Shown in pieces: positions 12,101 through 21,500 of a stretch of DNA of 64,000 nucleotides. The stretch covers positions 5,642,001-5,706,000 of the forward strand of contig NC_069095.1 in NCBI RefSeq assembly GCF_947172395.1, read 5' to 3'. How positions within the stretch are numbered: position 1 is the first letter of the stretch; each line of letters begins with the position of its first letter. A program made the translations under genes and the position numbers. Source of the DNA: Bicyclus anynana. Lineage: Eukaryota; Arthropoda; Insecta; Lepidoptera; Nymphalidae. Under the pieces are notes generated by a model. It was not told the origin of the DNA. It saw only the letters and a list, made by a program, of their open reading frames with translations, and made no database searches.

Positions 12101-15051
12101 CGCATTGTTACAAGGCCATATTAACGATCACAATATCCATTTAGTATAATTTGTATGTCTAGTGCATCAATCTCCTATTAAAAAGTGGATCCACAATCAG
12201 CGACCAAAAACGTCCTCACTCAATGTGTGTCAAACCCAAGTTCTTGGCACTCAATTCAAGTAGCCGCATTTGCAAATTCAACCTTGAACTCAATCCTTAA
12301 GGTTGAATTTCATCTGAATTTGGGATTTTATTGAATATTGGACTATATTTAAAGACCTTTAGGTATAATTTTCTTTATTAATCATTCTAAAACTGTCAAA
12401 GCTGACCAGTTTTTATGTGAAATTTTCTACATGATTGTGCGTCCTTTTATTATAAGAGGTCGATGGCCTAGTCTAGTGTTTACATACGTTGGTGCACGCC
12501 ACTGTGCCTAAATATTTCCGTCACGCTTAGATACCTAATGCATGTATTTAACTAAATATATATGTTTGGAACGATCACTCCATGTATCATAGTGGTGTTA
12601 AAAGTATGTTGCAACGAAGTATTTCGCTTAACGTGGGTTGTCACTGGCGAGCCGGACGCGGGTAGTTCCCTGACTCTACACAAGTATGTGGAGGAGTTCC
12701 CCGGACTCATCCACTTCGTGTACATCGACCGCAGCACCGGACGCTTCCTGGCGCCGGACATGGCGGACTGCGTCGACATGCTCACGCAGCGCACGGTGAG
12801 CAGTTTCAACTTCGAACGCAATAACGCAAAATTGTACACCCAAACTATGTATGCATTTAACTTCTGTGTGTTTTTTGTAGTCTAAAATCTTTTTTACACA
12901 CGGTTGATTGGGGACGTTACGAAAAATGTAATCGGACGAGGAAGAATTTTTCAAATCGGTTCAGTAGTTTCAGAAACTAATCAAAGCAAACAAACAATGA
13001 AATCCTTCCTCTTTATAATAATATTAATATAGCTCGACGATAAAGAGAGCGAGATTCAATGAATTCGTGAAGTCCGTATAAAGAGAGCGAGATGAAATGA
13101 ATTCGTGAAGTCCGTATAAAGAGAGCGAGATTCAATGAATTCGTGAAGTCCGTATAAAGAGAGCGAGATGAAATGAATTCGTGAAGTCCGTATAAAGAGA
13201 GCGAGATTCAATGAATTCGTGAAGTCCGTATAAAGAGAGCGAGATGAAATGAATTCGTGAAGTCCGTATAAAGAGAGCGAGATGAAATGAATTCGTGAAG
13301 TCCGTATAAAGAGAGCGAGATGAAATGAATTCGTGAAGTCCGTATAAAGAGAGCGAGATGAAATGAATTCGTGAAGTCCGTATAAAGAGAGCGAGATGAA
13401 ATGAATTCGTGAATTCCGTATAAAGAGAGCGAGATGAAATGAATTCGCGAAGTCCGTATAAAGAGAGCGAGATGAAATGAATTCGCGAAATCCGTGTGTG
13501 TGTAGGTCCGCAGCACGCTGAGCACGGCGATGCGCGCGCTGCGCGAGGGCTACGGCGCGGCGGTGTGGCGGCGCGGCGCGCTGCACGTGTGCGCCGTGCG
13601 CTGGTTCGAGCGCCGCGGCGCGCCTGCCCGCCCCGCCGCGCCCCCGCACCCCGCCGCCGTGCGCGCGCTGCCTCCGCCCGCTGACATGCTCGGCGCGCAC
13701 CACAGGTACGCACCCGCTCCCCGTTGACACGCTAAGCACGCACCACAGGTACGCACCCGCTCCCCGCTGACACGCTAAGCACGCACCACAGGTACGCACC
13801 CGCTCCCCGCTGACACGCTAAGCACGCACCACAGGTACAATGGCATAGATTATTCACATGCATAATGTAATAAATTAAAAAAATACATTATAACATTGCT
13901 CTTTGTTTGGAAAGTGTGTTATAATATAACTTTTTTACTATTATAGCACAGTTAGAGCTCTGGATTCTTGATTTTTTTAACAATGTTTTGTTTATATTTT
14001 ATAAAATTTCGAGTTGGTATATTTTAATTAAATAATTAATTAATTTAATTAAAGATTCTTAATTAATTAACAATTTCAATTTCATATTAATTGATTATGA
14101 AACACGGCTAAAACTCACGTGATATTAGATCGGAGTATGCCCGATTAGTTTGGTTTGGATCGTGCCGCGATGCAAGAACCAGCTCATGACTAAGGGCCCC
14201 GTATGGGTTCCAAACTAGTCGGGGCACACTCCGATCTAATATCACGTGAGTTTTAGCCGTGTTTCATAATCAATTAATATGAATAACACTCACGATAAAC
14301 AAATTCTAAAATTTCAATTTCAATTTTCAATTTTTCATAGTAATTTATATTGTGATGCAAATACGAGTATGAAGATATGGCTGTAGTCTGTACGGTTGTC
14401 AATATTTGCCTGTTAGTTTACATTTAAAAAAAATATTGTATTTCGTATTAAAATTTTGGTGTCACTCGAATCACATTATTGATTTAAATAAAAATCTATA
14501 TTTTAAGTGCATTTTAGCTTTGTATTATTAGGAAAATCACTGATTCGATCTCTGATATGGAACAAACTATCCCGAATATATTGGAAACTGCTTTACCTTG
14601 TAAGTCGCGGAAAATGTACTAGTTACTAGTATTTAATTTTGTTAGATTCCTATTTCATGAGATTAGATAAAGTAGAGTATGAAACGTGCAAGTCAATTTA
14701 AATGTCGTGATTGTTATTCATAATGATTCGTTAGGAAACGTGTAAAACTTACGTGATAGAAACAGATAGACGTAGAAGTAAGCTAACCCTAAATGTTTGT
14801 TTGTCGGGTCAGCTAGTAAATTAATAGTTCGAAGTCAACTAACGAGATGTTAAACAGATAGTGATGTTGCCAGGCAGCTGATCGAGCTGGCGTTCCCCGG
14901 CGACGGCCAGGGCGTGAGCGTGAAGGAGCTGGTGTGCGTGCACCTGGGGCTGCTGCCCGCCGCCACCGCCGTGCAGCAGGCGCGCCGCCTGGCGCACTCC
15001 GTGCACGAGCTCACGGCCGACAGCCCGCCCGTCGCCGCCGACCTGCTGTAG
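6184..15051 (+). CDS. HPS1: HPS1, BLOC-3 subunit (Rab32/38 exchange factor)
   Basis: Hermansky-Pudlak syndrome 1 homologue. With HPS4 it forms BLOC-3, the exchange factor for Rab32/Rab38-type GTPases in making lysosome-related organelles such as pigment and urate granules. Exons: 6184-6279, 6903-7049, 7616-7728, 8235-8456, 8638-8762, 9477-9612, 10263-10386, 11103-11383, 12645-12795, 13506-13705, 14874-15051; all phases agree, 590 aa (human about 700). Family marks: start MKAVLIFDN, the KMLALYSSRG...LMPPDLILL block, YVEEFPGLIHFVYIDRSTGR, the ADMLGAHHRQLIELA junction and a C-terminus ending in a VQQARRLA helix. Longin-type domains are known of the family and inferred here. Odd points: the 11384-12644 intron is AT-AC; exon 6 (9477-9612) is preceded by tandem copies of itself; the exon 10 donor is repeated; exon 10 encodes a Pro/Ala/Arg-rich insertion (about residues 495-520). 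Middle and 3' exons are much more GC-rich than their introns. Confidence 0.9.
6740..6828. mobile_element. MITE fragment (same family as 59294-59694)
   Basis: In HPS1 intron 1. It shares the end block cgtcaccc-catgtcatggga-gtgtcatcaa...ctata with two complete copies near the right end of the window. Only this terminal part is clear; the other end is too decayed to place. Confidence 0.6.
8003..8212 (-). mobile_element. Non-autonomous Helitron
   Basis: In HPS1 intron 3, reading on the minus strand: ends in a GC hairpin (ccgcgtggttttacccgcg on plus) then GTCAGCTAG-like CTAG next to T/A, the Helitron 3' end. The body holds the standard blocks gggctatctaacactg, aatcggaccagtagttcctg and (aaac)n. 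Two better copies are at 39979-40182 and 45521-45689. The 5' end is degenerate, so the right border is approximate. Confidence 0.75.
8823..9612 (+). repeat. 143-bp tandem array made of HPS1 exon 6 copies
   Basis: Units start at 8823 (66 bp, truncated), 8889, 9032, 9175, 9318 and 9461, the full ones exactly 143 bp apart. Each begins with gtgatgacgtcatcag, which serves as splice acceptor, followed by the exon starting ggctgtcgcaggagaacagc. Only the last unit (exon 9477-9612) runs into the true exon end and donor (ctaag|gtaatt). In all others the exon breaks off after ctcattga and joins gttgtgatgacg, putting an in-frame TGA five codons on. Units differ at a few bases (gtgcac/gttcac, ctggcg/ctcgcg), so they are not identical reads. 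Confidence 0.92.
8824..9475. promoter_or_regulatory. Six copies of a TGATGACGTCATCA palindrome
   Basis: Perfect 14-bp palindromes containing TGACGTCA (the full CRE/ATF core) at 8824, 8890, 9033, 9176, 9319 and 9462. They overlap the splice acceptor of every exon 6 unit. Binding by CREB/ATF-type factors is possible from the motif but not shown; the copies may exist only because the exon unit was duplicated. Confidence 0.55.
9721..9900. mobile_element. Foldback element (MITE) in HPS1 intron 6
   Basis: Arms of about 65-70 bp: left has gatgaaaccgcgta, cgctcgaagac and acgaaatgacgcc; right has their complements (ggcgtcatttcgt, gtcttcgag, tacgcggtttcat). Spacer about 40 bp. No coding content. Confidence 0.75.
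11480..11577. repeat. Near-perfect hairpin inside the AT-AC intron
   Basis: Arms of about 45 bp (left ttttaacacccttttt and aagtcaatttc; right gaaattgacttaaaaaggg) meet at a short loop around tgatacaagca. It lies about 100 nt downstream of the U12 donor. Likely a small MITE. Confidence 0.8.
12170..12463 (+). mobile_element. MITE family A copy 1 (in the AT-AC intron)
   Basis: About 290 bp starting tctcctattaaaaagtgg and ending ccttttattataagaggtc; the ends are imperfect inverted repeats of each other. The inverted second copy at 16791-17036 shares internal blocks such as caatcagcgaccaaa and aaggttgaattt. Confidence 0.75.
12910..13035 (+). mobile_element. Helitron-related fragment
   Basis: Contains gaagaatttttcaaatcgg, cagtagtttcagaaac, (aaac)n and tataataatattaatata, the internal and end blocks of the non-autonomous Helitrons elsewhere in the window. 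Both borders are worn. Confidence 0.5.
13041..13496. repeat. 38-bp minisatellite before HPS1 exon 10
   Basis: Twelve head-to-tail copies of a 38-bp unit (tgaattcgtgaagtccgtat + aaagagagcgagatgaaa). Two unit types, with gattca or gatgaaa, alternate A-B-A-B-A-B and are then followed by B only, so the first half has a 76-bp higher-order period. Each unit carries GAATTC. The array stops 9 bp before the exon 10 acceptor. Confidence 0.95.
13691..13838 (+). repeat. 43-bp tandem repeat copying the HPS1 exon 10 splice donor
   Basis: The exon end gcaccacag|gtacgc occurs at the true donor (13706) and again at 13749, 13792 and 13835 with exact 43-bp spacing, each followed by acccgctcccc...gacacgctaagcac. 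The three extra copies lie in the intron. Use of a distal donor would add 43, 86 or 129 nt; only the last keeps the frame. Confidence 0.9.
14081..14283. mobile_element. Long foldback element in HPS1 intron 10
   Basis: Arms of about 75 bp: left ttcatattaattgattatga ... cacgtgatattagatcgga, right the complement. The spacer of about 50 bp is GC-richer. No open reading frame. Confidence 0.85.
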
Positions 15052-15094
15052 GGACTCCCTCGGAGGACTCCTCAGGCTAATTACATAGGATAGT

Positions 15095-15775
15095 ATTCCC
15101 ACCCCACACCCACATTCACAAACAAAGTCTGTCGATTTTTGAGGGGGATGAGGTAAACTCACTCAAATAGTTGACACCAATAAACATATCCTGTGTCCAT
15201 ACACAAACAACTACAAAGGAGATGGTCCATTTCAGGTCCACTCTTGTACCCCGTATCATTAAAATTTAAAAATACAAGGATTTTATTAAAATTTATTAAA
15301 ATGATTAAATCTAAGTAAACAAAAAGAAATAACTAAAACCCTAAGTTTATGAGTTATATCAAAGTGGCGCCCATAGAGCAACTATGACATGACAATTGAC
15401 AGGAAACGTCAAATCGAATATTGCATTGAAAATGTCATCTATCCGCCATTATTACCCCTAATAATGTTTCATTTATTGGTAGATAATGAATATTATTTCG
15501 AAAGAATTAAAGTAAATTCGTAGATTTGTATAATCAAAAATAGTTAAAAAAAAAAATATCTTCTTTTATTTCCGCTAGGGTACAATGACTGATCCTGGGA
15601 TCCATACAATTTTGGACCATCTCCTTTAAATCGTAATACAAACACATGTAATTATAACACAATAAAACATTTATTCTATAGATTCAGTTTGTATAAACAC
15701 GTTAGATCGTGATCATATACTATTAACAGAGGGGTAACGTCTAGCGAGGCAGGTCCAATGGTAATTGGTCTGAGG
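15095..15775. mobile_element. Composite repeat family B, two-module copy
   Basis: Left module: caaagtctgtcgatttttga then gggatgaggtaaactcac and tgtgtccatacac. Right module: tatagattcagtttgtat ... gaggggtaacgtctagcg and aggcaggtcc. The same two modules, in the same order and about 0.4-0.6 kb apart, recur at 26740-27345 and 61245-61905; single modules are at 5740, 23095 and 55770. Class unknown; likely a non-autonomous DNA transposon. It starts about 45 bp after the HPS1 stop, so it may form part of that 3' UTR. Confidence 0.65.
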
Positions 15776-15982
15776 GGGGATAGTCCAAAGAGTAAATTGA
15801 TGTAATATGCAGTCTAACATCCGTATTAGAAACGACCTTCACCCATCTGTTTATTGGATGAAAAGGGTTTTATATCACAAATTCAGTACTATTATAAAAT
15901 ATATTATTATAATAGTATTATTATAAAAGAGATTCTTCCAACCCTGGTCAGTTTGGATTTTAAAATAATTATTATTATACTA

Positions 15983-16180
15983 AATTGGCGTAGGTCTGGT
16001 CTAATGGTAGACATCAGCTGTTTGCCACCCATGCAGACGATTTCAATTCACCAAACGATTTAACGTTCCGGTACAATTGCTGCATAAAATAAGCTTGTAG
16101 GATTATCGGTTCATCTAAGACTGTACTATCACATAATATTAGGTGAGATCGCAGTCAAGGGCTAATTTCTCATTGGATAA
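15983..16180 (+). mobile_element. tRNA-derived SINE (type 1), decayed fragment
   Basis: Keeps acgttccggtac, catctaagactg and ttaggtgagatcgcagtcaa, blocks of the SINE whose full copy is at 40327-40642. The tRNA head is degraded. Confidence 0.6.
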
Positions 16181-16790
16181 AAAAATCATTTATTATGTTG
16201 GTGACGGGAAGCTTCTTTTCTAGAACTTACTTATTTTGTTTTTGGTTTTACACATAGCAAACCTATTTAATATTTTGCTATCTATCGAAAACATGATCGA
16301 ATTGTTGACTTATACTCTTACATTCCAAGCTTTTTTCCAGATGGGAATTACATATACACACTGTAAAATGAAATTTAGTAAATAATTCGATTAAAACTTT
16401 ATGACCTCTCGGGTATCACCCCAAAGGCGACTCTTTAACACCCTTGATATTCGTTTTTTTTTCTTTTGAAAAGACTGTGCCAAGAATACTTAGGTCAATA
16501 GTCCTGAGGGCGGGGATCGAACCCCGATCTCTCGGTGATGAGTCCAGCCTCTTTAGCGTGCGCGTAGCAACAGCCGCAGCTAACTACCGAAACGTCATAA
16601 AATTTGTATCTGGCTGTACCTACCATCCATTTGAAATTAATTGTATTTAGTTTTATGTAGGTAGTAGGTACTCATAAGAGACAGGTAATAGACATGAGTT
16701 ATTGCAATAAGATCTAGTCAAAAATATAATCTATAGAAAATTAAATGTGTGTAAAATAAATTAACCAAAAACTTTTTCTTGTCTGTAAGC

Positions 16791-17036
16791 ATTGACCTCT
16801 TATAATAAAAGGACGCTCAATCATGTAGAAATTTAAAATTATACGTACCTTTAAATATAGTCCAATATTCAATAAAATCCTAAATCCAGAGAAAATTCAA
16901 CCTTAAGCACTGAGTTTAAGGTTGAATTTGCAAATGCGACTACTTGAAGTGAGTGCCAAGAAGTTGTGTTTGGCATTCATTGAGTGGGGACGTTATTTGG
17001 TCGCTGATTGTGCATCCACCTTTTAATAGGAGATCG
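16791..17036 (-). mobile_element. MITE family A copy 2
   Basis: Inverted relative to the copy at 12170-12463: starts gacctcttataataaaagg, ends ccaccttttaataggagat. Shorter by about 50 bp because of an internal deletion. Confidence 0.75.
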
Positions 17037-17486
17037 TTGTCTGTAAGAAATTTATATGACAAAATAAATATCTCTACCTACTTTAATCAATATTTACATA
17101 ATATATCAATGTGCCATTCAAGATTTTAATGTTAAGTTAATGATCCTAAATAAAATTATATGATATGTACTTACTAAATAAATCCCTTATGAAATTATTT
17201 AGTTTTATTTTACCTTGAATTTCATTCATTAGATTAATTTTTCTAATGAAAAAGTCTCAAGTTTATAAATATGTTGATGGTTCTGCAGGCTGATGCACTA
17301 TCTTTGATGTATGATAATTGACATAATATATACAAAATTGAGATTCTATGTAACATAGACCAGCTGGTTTATTATTAACCGTCACAGTAATCTTATGAAG
17401 ACAGAACCGTGTGCTTGTTCATGGCATGAAAACGAGAAAATGAGAAGGTGGTTTAGCATTAGAAATACCTAATCATTGTCATTACT

Positions 17487-17786
17487 GACTCGTGATAGCC
17501 CAGTGAGTATGTCCTCTGCCTTCGATTCGGAGGTCGTAGGTTCGAATTGGTAGGGCATGCACTTCCAACCTTTCAGTTATGTTCATTATAAGAAACTAAA
17601 TATCAAGTGTCTCAAACAGTGACGGATAAAAATTGTTAGGAAACCTGCATACCTGAGAATTCTCTTTGTGTGAAGTCTGCCAATCCGCACTGGGCCAGAG
17701 TGGTGGACTATTAGCCTAATTCTGTTATTTTTAGAGGAGATTCGTGCTCAACAGTGAGCACGAAATATGAGTTATTAATGATGATT
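17487..17786 (+). mobile_element. tRNA-derived SINE (type 2)
   Basis: Head gtgatagcccagtgagtatg (A-box) and ggtcgtaggttcgaat (B-box), then the body ctaaatatcaagtgtctcaa, tctgccaatccgcactgg and gtggactattagcctaa. Other copies are at 42610, 45343, 58316 and 59800. Confidence 0.8.
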
Positions 17787-18173
17787 GTCATTATATACCT
17801 TTTTAGATGACATTTTCCGAAAACATTAGGTTCAAATGTTTTAAATAATACAAAGAAAATAGTTGTAAGAATTAAATCAGATATAATTGAAAATCATCTA
17901 ACTGTCTGTGATGAGTTGTAATTTGTTACAAAAATACATTTTACAATTCACATAAATGTTTTTGTTAATGAAACATTTTAAAATTACATCATAATTATGT
18001 ACAAGAATTCCACATAGTGATATATAATTAAATATACCATATATTTAATGATATTAATATGGAGTCAGGTTTATGATTGCTTAACGCTATTGATTAAAAA
18101 TGTTGACATAAATGTACAAAATTTACAGGAAAAATTAAGTAGAATCTCATCTTGTTAAGAGAAAATACACTTA

Positions 18174-18305
18174 GTGTTTTTCAGATAGCATGGGTATGGT
18201 GACAGTTTGTTTCACTCTTGAAAGTTTGCCACAATTCACGATAATAGTACATATTATGAACGTCATAAGGCAACTGTCACTGTACCCATGCTATCTGAAA
18301 AACAC
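18174..18305. mobile_element. Tc1/mariner-like MITE with TA flanks
   Basis: Terminal inverted repeats of about 33 bp start gtgtttttcagatagcatgg; the element is 132 bp and flanked by TA on both sides, as expected of Tc1/mariner insertion. A partial second copy starts at 18802 (ttcttcagatagcatggg) and runs to about 18898. Confidence 0.8.
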
Positions 18306-18509
18306 TAGTTATAAATGATCAATATAGAACAAATGTCAATTAAACAATAATGAATTACTGTACATTGGAACTTTATAGTGTTATGACTTAAAACTTAACG
18401 AAGTAATGACATTACTCATTGGTTATTTATGAATAATTAAAAGGTTTGTTAACATGTTAGTATGTATGGTAACTTAATTACATTTCTGTACAAAGATAAG
18501 GCACATCCA

Positions 18510-21500
18510 TTACTCAGGGGAACTACCACCACTTGGTGTATCATTGATAAGTATAGATTTCTGGTAATTGTCCTCCGTGTCAAAGTTTACCCCACCACCT
18601 GGACTTGGTGTATTATTAACGATAGGTTTCTGGTGATTCTCTTCCACATCAAAGGTTATTAAATCCTCAATGTAATTGGATTTCTGTAAAAAATGGAAGG
18701 TTATATTATAAGACATGTCATTCATCACCACAGTTTAGAATTTAGATCCCACATGGGTAGACAGGCTAAAACATTTGAATATTACATTATAGACTAAAGT
18801 GTTCTTCAGATAGCATGGGTATGGTGACAGTCACCTGTATGATGTTCATAATATGTACTTTTATTGTTAATCGTGGCAAACTTTCAAGAGTGAAACAACT
18901 ATTAATTTTATCCCACATTTTTTGCACATATTTAATTAGATTTTGTTAAGAATATAAACAATATGTTTATATTCTTAACAAAATTAAAAAAAATAAAATT
19001 TATGTGAAATGTTAATTCACACCCTGTTTAAATTCAAATTCAAATTCAAAATTCATTTATTTCAAGTAGGCTCAGTTTACAAGCACTTTTGACACGTCAG
19101 TTGACTATTTGTAAAGATTCTACCACCGGTTCGGAAGGCAGGTTCTGCTGAGAAGATACCGGCAAGAAACTCAACAGTTGCTCTTTTGAAAAAGTCATAC
19201 AGTATTACAATTTACATTTGATAACAATTAAATTACAATTTCTTATAGTTTTATTTCCTGTGTGAAGGTGGAAGCTGATCCAATGGCCTCCAAGCACCTT
19301 TGTCGTTAAGGAACTCATCAATAGTGTAGTAACCTTGACTAAGTAAATGTTTTTTAACACATTGCTTAAAGTTGTGCATTGGCAAGTCCATCACAGTCTT
19401 GGGGATCTTGTTATAGAAGAGTACACCCAAACCCACAAAAGATTTTTTAACTCTTTGGAGACGATATGCAGAAATAACTAACTTATGCCCGTGTCTAGTA
19501 AGACGTGGGTTTAGATCTCCTTTTCGTTTGTACAAATTAATATTTTGTCTCACATAAACTATACTGTTATATATATACTGACAGGCTACTGTTAAAATGC
19601 CTATTTCTTTAAACTTTTGACGAAGGGACTCGCGTGATTTTAGTTGATATATTGCTCGAATTGCTCTTTTTTGAAGTACAAATATAGAATGTATATCAGC
19701 AGCCTTGCCCCACAACAAAATACCGTAAGACATTACGCTGTGAAAGTACGCAAAATAAACAAGTCTAGCTGTATCAACATCAGTAAACTGTCTTATTTTT
19801 CTCACTGCAAAAGCAGCTGAGCTGAGTTTACCTGACAGTTTTTCTATATGAGCACCCCACTGAAGTTTAGAATCCAAGGTCACTCCCAGGAAAACTGTGG
19901 AATTCTCTATTTCTAGTGTTTCACCATTGATCATTATAGACTTATCTAATTTTATAACATTTGGTAATGAAAACTCAATACATTTAGTTTTCTTTGCATT
20001 TAAAAGTAAGTTGTTAACAGTGAACCAATGCGACACATGCGATATGGCACGGTTTACATCGTCGGAATTATCTTTACTTCTGTCACTCTTAAAAATTAGG
20101 GATGTGTCGTCAGCAAACAGTACTATCTCACAGATGCCGCTAACATGATGTGGTAAATCGTTTATGTACACTAGGAATAGAAAAGGACCCAGAATTGAAC
20201 CCTGTGGGACGCCCATTGTGTTAGAAAAACCGCGAGACTTTGAATCATTTATGCATACCTTTTGTGTTCTATCACTAAGATAAGAGGCGATGAGATCGAG
20301 TGCAACACTTTTTATGCCATAGTGGCTTAACTTAAGTAAAACAATGTTATGGTCAACACAATCAAATGCTTTGGACAAATCACAAAATACACCAATAGCA
20401 TTCTTAGCATTTTCCCATGCATCATATATATGTTTTAAAAGTTTAGCACCTGCATCAGTTGTACTGCGACCTTTAGTAAAACCATACTGTTCAGGGTGAA
20501 ATAAATTATTTAAATTAAAATGACTTAAAAGTTGATTTAAAATGATTTTTTCATACCTTTTGTGTTGGTTGTTGTGTGATGGTCTATAATTATTAACATC
20601 AGTTTTGTCACCTGATTTAAAAAGTGGTAACAGTTTGCCATGTTTCATTAGGTTCGGAAAGATACCCAAATCCACGCATTCATTAAAAATAATAGCTAAG
20701 TGGGGAGCAATGACATCAATGATGTTAGATATTACTTTCACTGACATGCCCCACATGTCTCCAGTTCTTTTTAATTTTAACAGTTTAAAAGTTTTTTTAA
20801 TGTCTGATACAGTTATATGATGAAATTCAAAAAGAACGTTGCACTCTTTAACATGGCCTCTTAATATCCTCTGGGCTTCCGTAGCAGAAGAGTCCAGTGA
20901 ATAATAATTTATTAGTAATAGTATTTATTAGTAATTTATTAGTAATAGTTAATAAGTAATAACCTATGTTTGTAAAGCAAAGTTACCATAGAACACCTCT
21001 GCTTATACTTCTTTACTAATTGCTGATGGTTTATCAGAAGAAAAAGAAAAAAAAAATATTTGTCAAGGATAATATAGGATCCTAATTTTTCAAATCTGTC
21101 CAGTAGTTTCAGAACCTATTAAATTTATTAAAGAATAAAATCTTTCATCTTTATAATCTATATATATAAAAATGAATTGCTGTTCGTTAGTCTCGCTAAA
21201 ACTTGAGAACGGCTTAACAGATTTATCTTATCTTGGTCTTGAAATGTTTGTGGAGGTATAGGGAAGGTTTAAAAGGTGAGAAAAAATCAAATAATTTCCA
21301 GGAAAACCCTAAAACTGCCCTTTTCTATTTCCCATACAAACATTCAAGAGTTAAGGGGTAGGGTAGGGGTAGGGTAATCAAATCAAAGGTAGGGGTAGGG
21401 TAGGAGTAGGGTAGGGTAGGAGTAGGGGTAGATGTAAAGAAGGGTAGAGTAGGGATAGAGAATATGTGCACTTATGTCAAAACGAAGCTTGACCGGGTCC

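Larger units (their letters stand above)
11384..12644 (+). other. U12-type AT-AC intron (HPS1 intron 8)
   Basis: The intron begins ATATCCTTTT, matching the minor-spliceosome 5' site ATATCCTT exactly. It ends ...ttcgcttaacgtgggttgtcAC; CTTAAC fits the U12 branch-site consensus (TCCTTAAC) and its branch A lies about 13 nt from the terminal C. Joining exons at these borders keeps the frame (TC|T = Ser) and gives ...YFSLES-GEPDAGSSLTLHKYVEEF. No GT-AG pair here gives an equally good join. From memory, human HPS1 has also been reported to contain an AT-AC intron, so this would be an ancient conserved minor intron. Confidence 0.88.

Noticed and set aside
13056..13799. Long minus-strand ORFs (up to 247 codons) with a repeating SLYTDF..FHLALFIR pattern
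   Set aside because: Three 38-bp units make 114 bp, so any frame free of stops stays open through the minisatellite. No start context, no family match, and it runs into the complement of HPS1 exon 10.
14533..14600. Exon-like block in HPS1 intron 10 (acceptor ttattag, 68 bp, donor gtaagt)
   Set aside because: Adding it leaves phase 1 and makes the last exon hit TGA after two codons. Direct joining of 13705 to 14874 is in frame and gives the family's MLG..(Y/H)RxL junction.
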